DNA from: Trichopria drosophilae
Taxonomy: Eukaryota > Arthropoda > Insecta > Hymenoptera > Diapriidae
Reading direction: 5' to 3'
NCBI GenBank assembly: GCA_030407085.1
Contig: CM059587.1
Coordinates: 72,281,001-72,345,000 of the forward strand
Length of the DNA: 64,000 nucleotides
A program made the translations under genes and the position numbers. Positions within the stretch are counted from its first letter, which is position 1. Each line of letters starts with the position of its first letter. Positions 1 through 10,879 of this stretch are shown piece after piece. The notes under the pieces are model-generated. The model ran no database searches and had not been told where the DNA came from. It saw only the letters and a program-made list of their open reading frames with translations.

Positions 1-1599
1 TCAGTTGTATTCTATTTTCATTTAATTTCGATTTGGGTATAGTCACAGATTGCTCAATCCTATTTCCTGTTCGCCAGTCCCGCCGGGATTCGCCGGTGAG
101 AAATCTATAAGACCCATGAGCTTTGCTAAGCCGCTAACATTTCACTTGAAAAATCATTTTATTCCAGTACAACTGAATTAAGTCCTTCCACTATTCAAAC
201 GAATTTGTTTATTATTTGTATGCTAAATACATACTACAGGTTGTCTGCTTAAATTTTTATAAAAAGATATTAATCAAATTTAACAATTGCTATAAATATG
301 TAATATCATCACACATCATTTGTGTGCGAATATAAAAACAAGAAGTCGCTTTTGTTGTTTGCTGGGAATAACTTCATTTACTGACATCTGTACGTCGACG
401 CAAAAATATTTTTTAATATTTTTAAAAGTCTATAAATTAATTCTAATCATTGGAAATAGTACATTTCGTTACAAGTGCAGGAAATGCCATTTCCGGCACT
501 GTTTTTCGTGCAGGAAATAAGGATTCCCGTATACTATTGGGAAAAGTAAATTTATTATATTTAGTGATTTAATACTAAGTATATAATATATAAATACTTG
601 TTGATGTCAATATCATTATTTTCCGAGGTGAGAATGTCATACATAGTTTGAAATATAATTTTTATACAGTTTATAATTTTATGAAAGTTTAATTTATAAA
701 CAATTTATGATCAATACTTGTTAACGTGATTGCTAATTTTTGATTTTTAATATAAGCGCACGGAGAGAACTGAACCGGGAAATTGTATTAAAATTCTGCT
801 AAGCTTATAAGTAAATGAAGGGTCATGTAGGTAGTTTAATATAATGTAATTCGTTGTACATTTTACAAATGTGAACAAGCCATTGTTATTGGTAAATGTC
901 AATATTGGCAGTGCTTCATAGTAAGTTGTAACCTTCAGAATCCCGCTAAAAGATGAAGAATAATCTAAATAATCTTCTGTTGTTTTAAAATCAATAAATT
1001 CTGATTTCTTTATGCAACTGTGGAGTTTTACTTCGTGTTTTCCAATTTTTAACAGATTTTTTAGAGGTATCCACAACCGAAACAAAAGCTGTGTTCAACA
1101 AAATTGATCTAGACATTAGAATTAGTTTAGTCTCTTCAGTAGTATTGTCTAGTTTAAGAAGGTGTCTAGCTTTGCAAGGTTATGCATATATCCCCATAAC
1201 ATTTACAGGGGCAATGAGCTAAAACGAAAGGGTGTTTATAACGAAACTACTAAATTGTTTAACCCCCCTTACATTATAACCCACTACTAAATTATTTTTT
1301 AGAATAGAATGCCAAGCTAAAATACTTGAACTTATTGCGAGTGTGTATGAATCTACGAGTATTAAGTATAGTTTATTATAATACAATCCTTACTGATATC
1401 TAAGAATTGACCTTATTTTCTTAATACAAGAAAGTAAATTATAGCAAAAGCTAAGGATAACGACAAATGTACACTTATAATGCAAAAATATTTTCAATCG
1501 TATCATTATAACATTACTAATTGTTTTGCTACCTAAAATTTTAATATTTGACAACATATTCGCTATCATAAACCCCAAACTCCCTTACACTAGTTTTTT
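1..1599. other. AT-rich sequence, nothing recognised
   Basis: A minus-strand frame of 112 codons (1085-747) is about what chance gives in this window. No splice or domain evidence supports it. Confidence 0.5.
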
Positions 1600-2135
1600 T
1601 AAAAATCGTTCGAAATTTCAAAATTAGGTTGGCATTAATGGATCTGCCATTTTGTATTTTGAAACATTGACTATAAATTCATAATCAGTTATCTGAAAAC
1701 TCCCCCTACACCGAACTTTCTAAAAATAGAAAGACATTTTTAATTTATGTTGGCCGTATTGTATCTGCCATTTTGTATTTTGAAAAATTGACTATATATT
1801 CATAATCAGTGATCTGAAAACTCTACCTACATCAAAGTTTCTAAAAATAGAAAGAAATTCAGCGACTCCGAAACTCCCCAGTAACAAATTTCAACAATTA
1901 ACATGTAACAAGCAAATCCGATCAATTTTCAATATTTTGTCCGCCATGTTGGATCCGCCGTATTGAATTGTGAAAATCCGCCAATAGATTTGAAATCAGC
2001 GATCTCAAAAACTAATGTTCCATCATATTCTAGTTAAATGTCGTCATTTAGATGAATTATACATTCAAAAAGTTAAAAATTCCGTGATAATGGCACTATT
2101 TTGAAGCTGCCATTTTGAGTTTTCAATCGCCACTG
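1600..2135. repeat. Array of four diverged GCCAT-type repeat units
   Basis: ATCTGCCATTTTGTATTTTG occurs at 1642 and 1763, a related ATCCGCCGTATTGAATTG at 1953, and GCTGCCATTTTGAG at 2103. AATCAGTGATCTGAAAACTC-type sequence lies between copies. It belongs to the same family as the arms of the 40.8-kb foldback element. Confidence 0.65.
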
Positions 2136-2734
2136 TAATAATCTTTTAGTATAAGTCGTTATGCCACTCGATCCAAACATACGTCCGGATTTGATAACGT
2201 GTTCATATGAATTAAGATACAATTAAAAGTTTCATAATTTTTAAGTTTATAGGATTTGGAGTTTAATTCCCATAAATTAATAAATCATGTGGACATGGAA
2301 CATCAATTTAAATTTTTTTAAGTGACAGAAGTAATTAAAATACAAAATATGAAATCAGGCCATAATATGACCGACACCTATAAGTCCATATTTTAATTTG
2401 CTTTGCTTCTATTTGACATATAATATTTAATTGCCATATAAATCATTCCTGGCGGATACATGCTACATTGATTCGATTCGGAGCAGCAAAATTTGAACGG
2501 AAAACAACGAACCAAAGCATGTCTTTTCTTTTCTTATATTTATTTGGAGTAACGAATTGGAACCCAAATTTGTATGTCAACTTCACCAAAATAAACATGT
2601 ATAAGCTGAAAATGAATGACCAATGTAACTGAATGTCGGCAGAGAAGAGAGAAAAGAGCTGGAGCACATAACTCCTGAAATTTGACAATTCACAGTACAG
2701 GTAATAGCTAAATATGAAAAAAATTCCGGATTGC

Positions 2735-3640
2735 CGGCACCCACGATCTAATTCGTATATTTAACAAGAAGAGATTAAGCGTTAATTGCCAAACAATGAG
2801 CGTTTCCCGAGAAACGATATCGCACGCCTGTTTTCGTGATTCGTTACGGTCGATCGGGAAAGTCTGAGGAAAACAAGCTAAAATCGGCTAACCAGCTATT
2901 GTTATAGCTAAAGCGCACTTCTGCAGAACAGCGGGGTACCATCTCGTCACTTTCGCCCTCGGCGGAACTGGGGCACAAGATTACTGTGCCATCCCCGTCC
3001 TTGACCTTGTCGCTTTCTTTTTTCTCAAAGAAAGCCCAAAATCATCGGACGTCAGTAGCCGCACGCGCCTCTTCCGAAATTCCGATCCGGAAAGTCACAC
3101 CATCCGCTTTTCTGCGGAAGCCCTTAGGTAGGAATTCGAAAAATGTTTTTTACACCCGTTTAAAATTCCGTGAGTCGGTGAGGGCCGGGAAAACTTGACC
3201 TTCTTTCTCGCGTGGCACGTCGGTTATACGACCCACAATACAAATAAAATGGTCGTCCATGTAAATCTTCGTCCTTCGAAGGACCGCCTCAGGGCGGAAG
3301 GCGAAAACCGAGGTGCCGTTGGAGAGGGTCCTCTAAGTCGGCCCTCCTCTAGGGAAAAATTTGGAAGTTGCGGTTATTTTATTACTTTTAACCAGAAGGA
3401 GGATATTCAAGCTCTATGGACAGCCCTTCATCGGTCCCCTTCCTTCTGTTGTCGAAGAAGAGGTCCTTGTAAAGTTTCCTCCATTATCATGAATTATGGA
3501 TGATCTATCGCGGCGACAGTTTCGCACCCGAGTTTTCGGAAACCATTGGCAATTCGTGCGCGAAATTCTCTCGGTTACCGGCATTCTTCCGGACCGAGCT
3601 AATTCGGGATGACGCTATCTGTAAATCATAAACGAAACAA
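2735..3640. other. CpG-rich stretch without a convincing gene
   Basis: GC and CpG rise sharply relative to both sides. Two overlapping + frames of 70 and 102 codons are open, but they are in different registers, have no recognisable domain and are favoured by composition. It may be a regulatory island or an untranslated exon. Confidence 0.45.
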
Positions 3641-4489
3641 TAAGATTTTTAGGTTAGCCCATTAACCAGGTGGAACGAAGCACGCCTCTGCTCCGGTCGC
3701 ACGCCTCCTGCGGTACACGTAACCGAGTGCTCACTTTTTCGCAACAATTGGACATTGTTTCGGGTGAAGGGTTTTCAATAATTCACAACGGCTTGACGAG
3801 TGGTTATTTTGACTAGATGAAAACAGCTGCTCTCTTGTCCATCGGTCCGGACAAATACCTAAGATGAACGCCGTAACTCCAAATAATAACAATTTTTACA
3901 ACTGCCTCGTCTTCTTGAAAGCAAACATCGGATTCTGTTGTGAAATGACTAAAAATTATAATTTTTAAAATGTTTACATCGCAATTAATTTTTAGTAATA
4001 CGAATAAGCTTAATTAACAGGAATTCTGAAAATATATAAACATTTTCAAAACTTGTGTATTATACAATTTGTGAGAACATCTTAGTTTTCCATACTTTTT
4101 AGAAATCATGTAAAAGAAGTATTAAATTATAGGAATGTCGGTTAATACATTTCTGCTTGTGGTAAATGTAATAAGTAACATTTGGAAGCTTCAAATGTAA
4201 TTTTACAAGTTAAAATAAAACAACTGATGCCGTGAATTCTTTCCGTTTTAGATTTTGTTACATTTCCTACATTTAATTGAATGTAAGAATCTCAATTTAG
4301 CATCTTAGATACTAAATGGTTTAGAAAATTACTAAAATTATTATAATTACACTATTTTTATTCAATTCAGTTAGGCGTTTATTTAAAAGTAATAAAATAA
4401 TAATATATAAGACAGAAATATTTACTAAGAATAATTTTCAGGATATTAAAAGACCTACAACTAATCACTTATTTAATCCCAAATAGAAA

Positions 4490-6110
4490 TGGTCGTAAAA
4501 GAACATACCATCTTAATGAAGAAACCAGATGTTAACGTTTACTATCTACATGTTTAAACAGATATCTACTGAATGGGTCAAATACCTCAATTCACTTTGC
4601 TCTCTTACACATTTTACGCAACAATCTAGATGCTCAGAATATGCTCAGAATATCTACAAATTATGCAATATCTGAGATATTATATGGTACTATATGGATG
4701 TTTACAATAGAGACAATGATCTCCAGGTAATTCTCATTACTCTTTTAGGTATAAAGCGTTTTCATATTTAAATGCTTAGAATAACAAGAGGTCCCTTAAG
4801 ACAATTATCTGGACTATTTTAGGTGTTATCGTTTACTATCTAGATTATACTATGTTTAGAATATTATAACAGATATGTTGTCTACTCCCCGTACTGTAAT
4901 CTTCTACATTAATAACTAAACTGGTGATTAGAACAGGATCAAGCCTCTCAAGACAGTTCTTTTTACTATGTTAGATATCATCGGATATTAACCAATATTA
5001 TCTGAATATCTAAAATAGGGATAGGGATAGGTTTCACCGGATAGTTCTCTTTACTATTTTAGATATTACGCGTTACTATTTAGATATTTAGAATCAGGGT
5101 AGGGTTAGTAGATAGTTCTGTGCACTCGAAATATGCTTTAATATCTAGATCATACTTAGTATATGTAAGTTAACTTCTAGAGTGCTTTCAAATATTGAAT
5201 GCAGAAGTTTCTGTAGTATCGTCAACTCTAGATAATAGTATTTACTGTCTTAGATATTATGTCGCATTATCTAAATACTTCAACAGGTCGTTCTATTCAA
5301 TATCTTAGATATTATGCGGCATTATCTACAAATTTAGAACTGCCAGAGGTCTTTTCAGATAATTGCAATATTTTAGATATTATACGTTATTATTTAGAGA
5401 TCGAGAAAAATGATAGCCTCTTCAGATACTTCTCTTTACTATCTCAGATATTATATATTACAATACAGAGGTTGAGAATATACATTTCTTATCACAGAGT
5501 TCTCATTACTGTCTTAGATAATTTATGTTTCTACATATATTTTTACTGTAGGAACAAGCGTCACCAGATAGTACTCTTTACTATATCAGAAATTAAACTT
5601 TACCATTTAAATGTCTATAATAGAAAGAAGTATGACGAAATTATTTTCGTTACTATTTTAGATATTATATGTTTTTATCTAAATATTTAAAATATGGGCA
5701 AGTCTCTTTATATAATTGTTATTACTATTTTGTTTATTATTGGATACTATATTTATGTTTAGAATTGGAACAGGTGTCTTTAGATAGTTCTATTTATTAT
5801 CTTAGATATTATATGTTTTTATCTAAATATTTAAAATATGGGCAAGTCTCTTTATATAATTGTTATTACCATTTTGTTTATTATTGGATACTATTTGGAT
5901 GTTTAGAATTGGAACAGGTATCTTTAGATAGTTCTATTTACTATCTTAGATATTATACGTTATTATCTAGATGTTTAGAGCTGCGCCAGGAATGTGTAAA
6001 TAGTTCACTCCACTATCTTAGATATTGTACATTCCTATTTAGATCTTTAAAATATGTTTTTGACATATGATTACCGGTAACATCTTAGATAGTAACGATA
6101 AATATACTTA
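4490..6110. repeat. Tandem array with TTAGATATTAT-type units and a 144-bp higher-order repeat
   Basis: Words such as TACTATCTTAGATATTAT, TTATCTAGATGTTTAGAA and GATAGTTCT recur at about 55-72-base spacing. GATATTAT starts at 5661, 5805 and 5949, giving an exact 144-base period, and the two intervening units are nearly identical. The long + strand frames of 143 and 133 codons here exist because the unit lacks stops in one frame; I do not regard them as genes. Confidence 0.8.
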
Positions 6111-6261
6111 TATTTAACAAATTATTATTATATGTATTACTATGTATTTTTTGCAAAGATGTCTGAAAAGCGTTTAATTGTCATGACGGTGGCAGAAATT
6201 TCTTACGAATTTTGTTATAATTTTTTTATTTAAAGAAAAAATAATATCGAAATAAAAAAAA

Positions 6262-6337
6262 ATCGACGCCGCGGGATTTGAACCCGGAACCTTTAAATTA
6301 CTGGCCGATTCGACTTCCTCGGTAATATCCGTATGTC
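6262..6337 (-). pseudogene. tRNA relic with T arm and T-run
   Basis: The minus strand reads GGTTCCGGGTTCAAATCCCG followed by CGGCGTCGA and a T-run of about nine, as at the end of a pol III unit. The acceptor and anticodon stems do not pair, so it is not a working tRNA. It lies just beyond the 3' end of the 121-codon gene. Confidence 0.4.
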
Positions 6338-6349
6338 TATTGCTATAGT

Positions 6350-6355
6350 TTTATT
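6350..6355 (-). terminator. Poly(A) signal of the 121-codon gene
   Basis: The plus strand reads TTTATT, so AATAAA on the minus strand lies 57 bases after the TAA stop at 6412-6414. The spacing is suitable for a compact 3' UTR. Confidence 0.45.
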
Positions 6356-6411
6356 GTCTTGTTGCCGTGTATTATATCATAATTACAAATACAATTAGGA
6401 ACCAAGGAATA

Positions 6412-8745
6412 TTATTGTTTTATGGCACGTAGAATTAACAAATTGACACTGGGAATAAAACGTAAACAATTTTTGTCGCAATCGTTAGGTTCTAGATTAA
6501 GGATCAAAGAGCATTTGATCGGTGTTTTGATCATTGGATTGTAGTACTGTGGGGACGGGACAATACTTGGATCTAAAGGTCCATTGTTAATAGGAGTAAT
6601 CGAGCCGTCGAATACGCAGTATAGCGGGACATTATTTAAGGTGTCGAATTTTTGGGATCGAAATTGCCAAAGAGAAGGAGAATAATTCGTCGATGGACCG
6701 TTTTTCACGTCGGCCTTTATTCGCGATTCACGGCACACGTACGAGGACAAATAGGCCTAATAAAATAGGAATTTCGCACCTCTTTTACGGAGCTCTCCGG
6801 CATTCAGGAGCGCTTAGCGGAAATCGAGACGGTCCGCGCGACGCTTAGCGACGGCCGAATAATAAAAGAGCAACCGGGGTCGGAGCTTCGCGTTTCGCAT
6901 CGCCCGTTTTATAATCCGTCGTTGCGGAGGACGGAAGGGGTTGCTCTTATTGTGCTCCGTAATTTAGTGTCTGCAAACATACGGGGCGTCGATGTAAAAC
7001 ATGTGCAAACACATAGCGCCGCGGGATTAGGTCTCGGCGGTGTCGTTTCTCACTGTGAATGCCAGCGGATTTATTCCGAGACGCGTAAAATGACTCGTTC
7101 GATTCAATTGAGACGTACAACCGTAGGTGCGGAAGCTTCGAGTTTACACCGGTTCGGGGCTCCGAACAACCCTTTCCTGTTTACGCATTTATCGCGGCTC
7201 TAAACTTTAAACGCCTCGGTCTCGTGGCTTTACGCAATTTTGCGAATGATTTGCTTTAATTCTAACGCCGTCTTGCGAGTTACCGCTCGAATTTACGACG
7301 CAATGAAGGAATACCTAACTTGAAAATGAGGGGTTTTTGACGTTTGCACTCTTGAACCTTCTTATCGTCTTTGTCGCAGAAATATTAAAAATTTTGAGTA
7401 GAGCATTGTTTTTGATTCGCATTCTGCAGAGGCAAAATCTATTATTGAATTAATTGATATTTTGATGTTAAAAAGTCCTGAATTATTTACCGAGTAGTTG
7501 TTTCCAATGGTATTTCCAAAAAGAACTCTTGAAACGATGGTACTTGTGATAGACTGCTCAAAAAGAGCTCATAAAGAAGTTTTCCAGAAATCTTTCCAAA
7601 AATATCTTTAGAAACAAGCCTTGCAGACATCTAAGTTGTAAAAATATGAAAAAGTTCTTTTAAATAGTTCTTTAAAGTTTAGTTTATCTAAAAAGAGCTC
7701 ATGAAGAGGTCTTCCTGATCTGTTTGCAGAATATCTGCAAAACTAGCCTTTGAAGAGAAATTATACTTGTGATGGAATGAAAAAAGAATTTTCTAGAATA
7801 TTTAGTAGTGTAAGCTGAAAAAGAGTCCTTAAAGTGATCTTTTTTAGCTCTTCCGAAAGACGTCTCCAAAATTAGCTCTTGAAGATGTATTATATTTGTA
7901 ATAATTTGAAAAATAATTCTTAAAGAGCTCTTACAAAGGTAGAACAACTATCTGCAAAAAAGAACTCTTAAAAACATTTGAGTTTTCATGGTACAAACGA
8001 AGAGCTCACGAAGAAGTCCACGAAAGGTATTTCTTAAAAGTTATAGTTATGTTTATCTGACTAACAAGCTCTTGAAGAACGTCTGGATAGTTGTTTGCTA
8101 AAGAAGAGTGCTTAAAGAGGTCTTTTAAACGATATCTCCACAACGAACATTTGAAGAAGTATTACAGCTTAGATAGTCTCAACAAAAATCAGGAAGAGAT
8201 CTTCTAGTTCTGTTGTTTATATCTTCAAAAAGAAGAAGTATTCTTGTGATAGTTTGCAAGAAGAACTTCTGAAGGCGTCTTAATTCTACTAGTATAAAAA
8301 CCGACTCATGAAAAGATCTTAGTTATCATCGTCCGAAAGAAGAGCTATTAATAATGTATCTCATTGGTTTCTTTATGATATCTCTAAAATAAACTCTTGA
8401 AGAGGTCCTAATTTTGATGGTCTATAAACAGAGGTCTTAAAGAAGTCTTACTTATGACTTAACCTCTAATCATCCCAAATAATCATTTTTTAGTGAAATG
8501 ATCTTCAGTTTTGATATCTGAGATGGTTTCGACCCTAGAAGGCGTTACGATAAAAAATGAAAACTCGTAACAATTTGTTTTATATGCTCAGACAGCAAAC
8601 GTAACAGAATGATTTCTAAATGTCTTCTACAAGAGGTCAGATTCGTCACATTTTGAGGTTTTTCTGAACTGGATACCATTAATAGATCTTTATGGAATTA
8701 GAAAAAACACAAAAAGTTACTCACCTGATTCATTTTAGAGTACAT
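6412..8745 (-). CDS. Two-exon gene of 121 codons, function unknown
   Basis: Coding bases are 8745-8725 and 6756-6412 on the minus strand. Exon 1 encodes MYSKMNQ and ends in CAG followed by GTGAGTAAC. Exon 2 begins after TTCCTATTTTATTAG, in phase 0, with AYLSSYVC. The reading frame has a stop directly upstream of the acceptor, so it opens only with the splice. The product is soluble-looking, with no signal peptide or membrane segment. It is rich in Pro, Asn, Ser and Tyr (SPSLWQFRSQ, then LNNVPLYCVFDG) and has four cysteines. AATAAA lies about 60 bases after the stop, at 6350-6355. The 1,968-base intron carries an AGAGCTCTT tandem array. Short Pro/Tyr-rich proteins of this type occur among axonemal microtubule-associated proteins, but I do not recognise a family. 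Short upstream ATGs occur in the leader. Confidence 0.5.
6775..7320. other. CpG-rich stretch in the intron of the 121-codon gene
   Basis: Rich in CG words (GCGCGACGCTTAGCGACGG and similar). A + frame of 93 codons is open but unrecognisable. It lies just upstream of the minus-strand coding exon and may be an intronic regulatory element. Confidence 0.4.
7480..8460. repeat. Decayed AGAGCTCTT / AGAGGTCTT tandem array inside the intron of the 121-codon gene
   Basis: Variants of AAAGAGCTCTTGAAGAGGTC recur irregularly every 50-75 bases through this interval. The same family occurs at 16520-18490. Confidence 0.65.
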
Positions 8746-9054
8746 TCGGAGCTCATCTTGAATTCATTTTTATTTCGCTGGCTAAGGATTTGATGAAAGA
8801 ATCACGCAATTTTCTGTTGTTTAACGGATGGTTTTGTATTGATGATAAACGCCGCAAAAATAAAAATAAATAACACTTCACGGGAAAATAGGGTACGTAG
8901 AAAATATCATTTAATTCTAAGAATTGACGCAAAAAAGTGGAATATAAACGTGGAAACACTTTTTACTTCAAACTGTGTTTTTTTCTGATTGATCCTAAGG
9001 ATATCTCAGAAAAGATTTTCCCCGCATGATGCAGGGTATAACAATTAATTAACG

Positions 9055-10150
9055 CACTTTTTTGTCAAAAGACATAAATATATTTTATACTATTTTTTAT
9101 AATATTTCATTGGAAATTCGTGCTAAAAGTTAATAATAAAGAAATATTAACAAAAGTGTTAACAAAATTCTGATATGATTTTCTTTGTCCCCTCGCAACA
9201 TTTTTACTATTTATATTTCCCTATTTTTTACTGAAAAACAATTATAATAAACTGTAATGTATTTCATCACTGAAGAAACAATCAAAAGACATAAATATAA
9301 AATCTGGTATTCGTTATTAGAAATTCGTGATAAACATTAAAAATAACAAAGTATTAACAAAGTACTAATAATTTTTCTTCCGGTTTATTTTTGAATATAT
9401 TTAAACTTGAAAAAAATATAAATATAAATGCTGTTATGCAACATTTTACTAGAAATTCGTTATTAATATTAACAATACAAAAATATTAACAAAAGTATAA
9501 TCTGACATTTCTATAGAATCAGTAAAATTCCAGGTTAAAAATTGGTATTATTTATATTTTAAATGAATAATTGTGTACTAGTTAGAAAAAAAAAGAATTA
9601 TTCTCCAAAACTGAGTAAAATTAACAACATTACTAACATTTTGTTTTCGTGGTCTCTTACGAGTGTTTATGTTTCTGTGAGAAAATAATCAAAAACATGA
9701 ATAAAATTCGTTCTAAACATCAACAATAAACAAGTCATAACAATGGTATTAACAAATTTCAATAGAATCTTGAAGTCCCCTTTTGGGACATTTATCTTAT
9801 TAAAATTTTTAACGAATAATTCTTTTTTCTCATAAAAAACTATTACTCTCAAGGATTAAACAGAATTAATAATGTTATTAACAATTTTTAATCGCATTAA
9901 TTTTTTAATATATTTTGTCTTGTAAACATCAAAAAACATAAATATAATTATTATTATTTTACATTTTATAATAAATTCATTGTAAATAATACAATAAATA
10001 AGTATTAAAAAAAAAGTAAAATTCTTAACAATGTGCTAATATAGTATGAAAAATCCGTTAAAGCGACAATTTTATTATTTATATTTTTAACCAAAAATGT
10101 CATAAAAAAGAACCTATTATAAGTGTAACTACCAAAATTACTAACAATTT
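9055..10150. repeat. Decayed long-period tandem array
   Basis: AAAAGACATAAATATA followed by AATTCGTTATTAAAC and AAATATTAACAAAAGT-like words recurs from about 9065, 9285, 9410, 9690 and 9925. The period is irregular (130-280 bases) and copies have diverged. There is no gene. Confidence 0.5.
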
Positions 10151-10614
10151 TCTTGTCGTTTATTCTCATATAATGAATCGTCCGCCGTCGGTTCCTGACC
10201 TAATTATGTACAAAAAAACAAAATAAAAACAACTTTAAAATAAATGTGTTTTTTTTTGTTAAAACTGCAGTGTTCCCAAGAGTATTAACAAAATAGATGG
10301 GAAAGGTATTGGCGAAGTTGGGTGTACATCCGTCAACGTCATTTGCATGTTTCTCGACCGTCGGCGAACGGAATTATCGAGCGGGGGGTCCAGGGAAAAA
10401 GTTTGGCGCGTCGAGGTAAAAAAGTTAATCGGGAAAACTAACAGTGGGAAAATCTCTGGGCTAACATTTTTGAGGGAGCGGGGTGGGCGCCACCCGGCGG
10501 GAAGCTCGAGGAACGGCCGCGGCGACTCTCCGGAAATTCTGGGCGCCCGGAATTTTCACTTTGCAGATATCGCGCGACGCGCTGGCCATTTGAGCGTCCG
10601 CGATCGATACTTAC

Positions 10615-10875
10615 GGTGTCTCCTCGTCTCCTCTTCTCGCGGTTTCCATGACGACGCCGCGATGGCCGCTTCTGCCTGACCTGGAAGGCGCCTGCGTCGG
10701 CGTAATCTCATTTTTTAGGAAAACCTTACTCACCTCCGGATCCCACCCCGAAAAGCTCCCGAAACTCCCAAAGCGCGCTTAAAGCTAAACTCGGCGATTT
10801 TGCGGAAACTCCCTAGATCAGCCGGAAAGCCGACTACCAACTTTCCTCCCGTGCTACCGGCGAAACGGAATTTCC
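10615..10875 (-). promoter_or_regulatory. CpG-rich block with two minus-strand splice donors; possible promoter and 5' exon
   Basis: Within a CpG-rich island of 10335-10875, the minus strand carries ATGGAAACCGCGAGAAGAGG and, 35 bases after that ATG, ACC followed by GTAAGTATCG (intron from 10614). Higher up, GGATCCGGAG is followed by GTGAGTAAGG near 10733. The short frame METARRGDEETP would end soon after splicing into the next minus-strand exon near 8813, so it may only be leader. It lies 1.8 kb upstream of the 121-codon gene and could be its distal promoter. The + strand frame of 110 codons here is probably a product of the high GC content. Confidence 0.35.
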
Positions 10876-10879
10876 TTTG

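Noticed and set aside
5259..6070. Two + strand frames of 143 and 133 codons rich in Tyr, Leu and Ile
   Set aside because: They are translations of the tandem array unit, which happens to lack stops in one frame; the peptide repeats with the DNA period.
10347..10679. + strand frame of 110 codons in the CpG-rich block
   Set aside because: The high GC content lowers stop frequency; the peptide is Arg/Gly/Ser-rich with no domain, and splice signals lie on the other strand.
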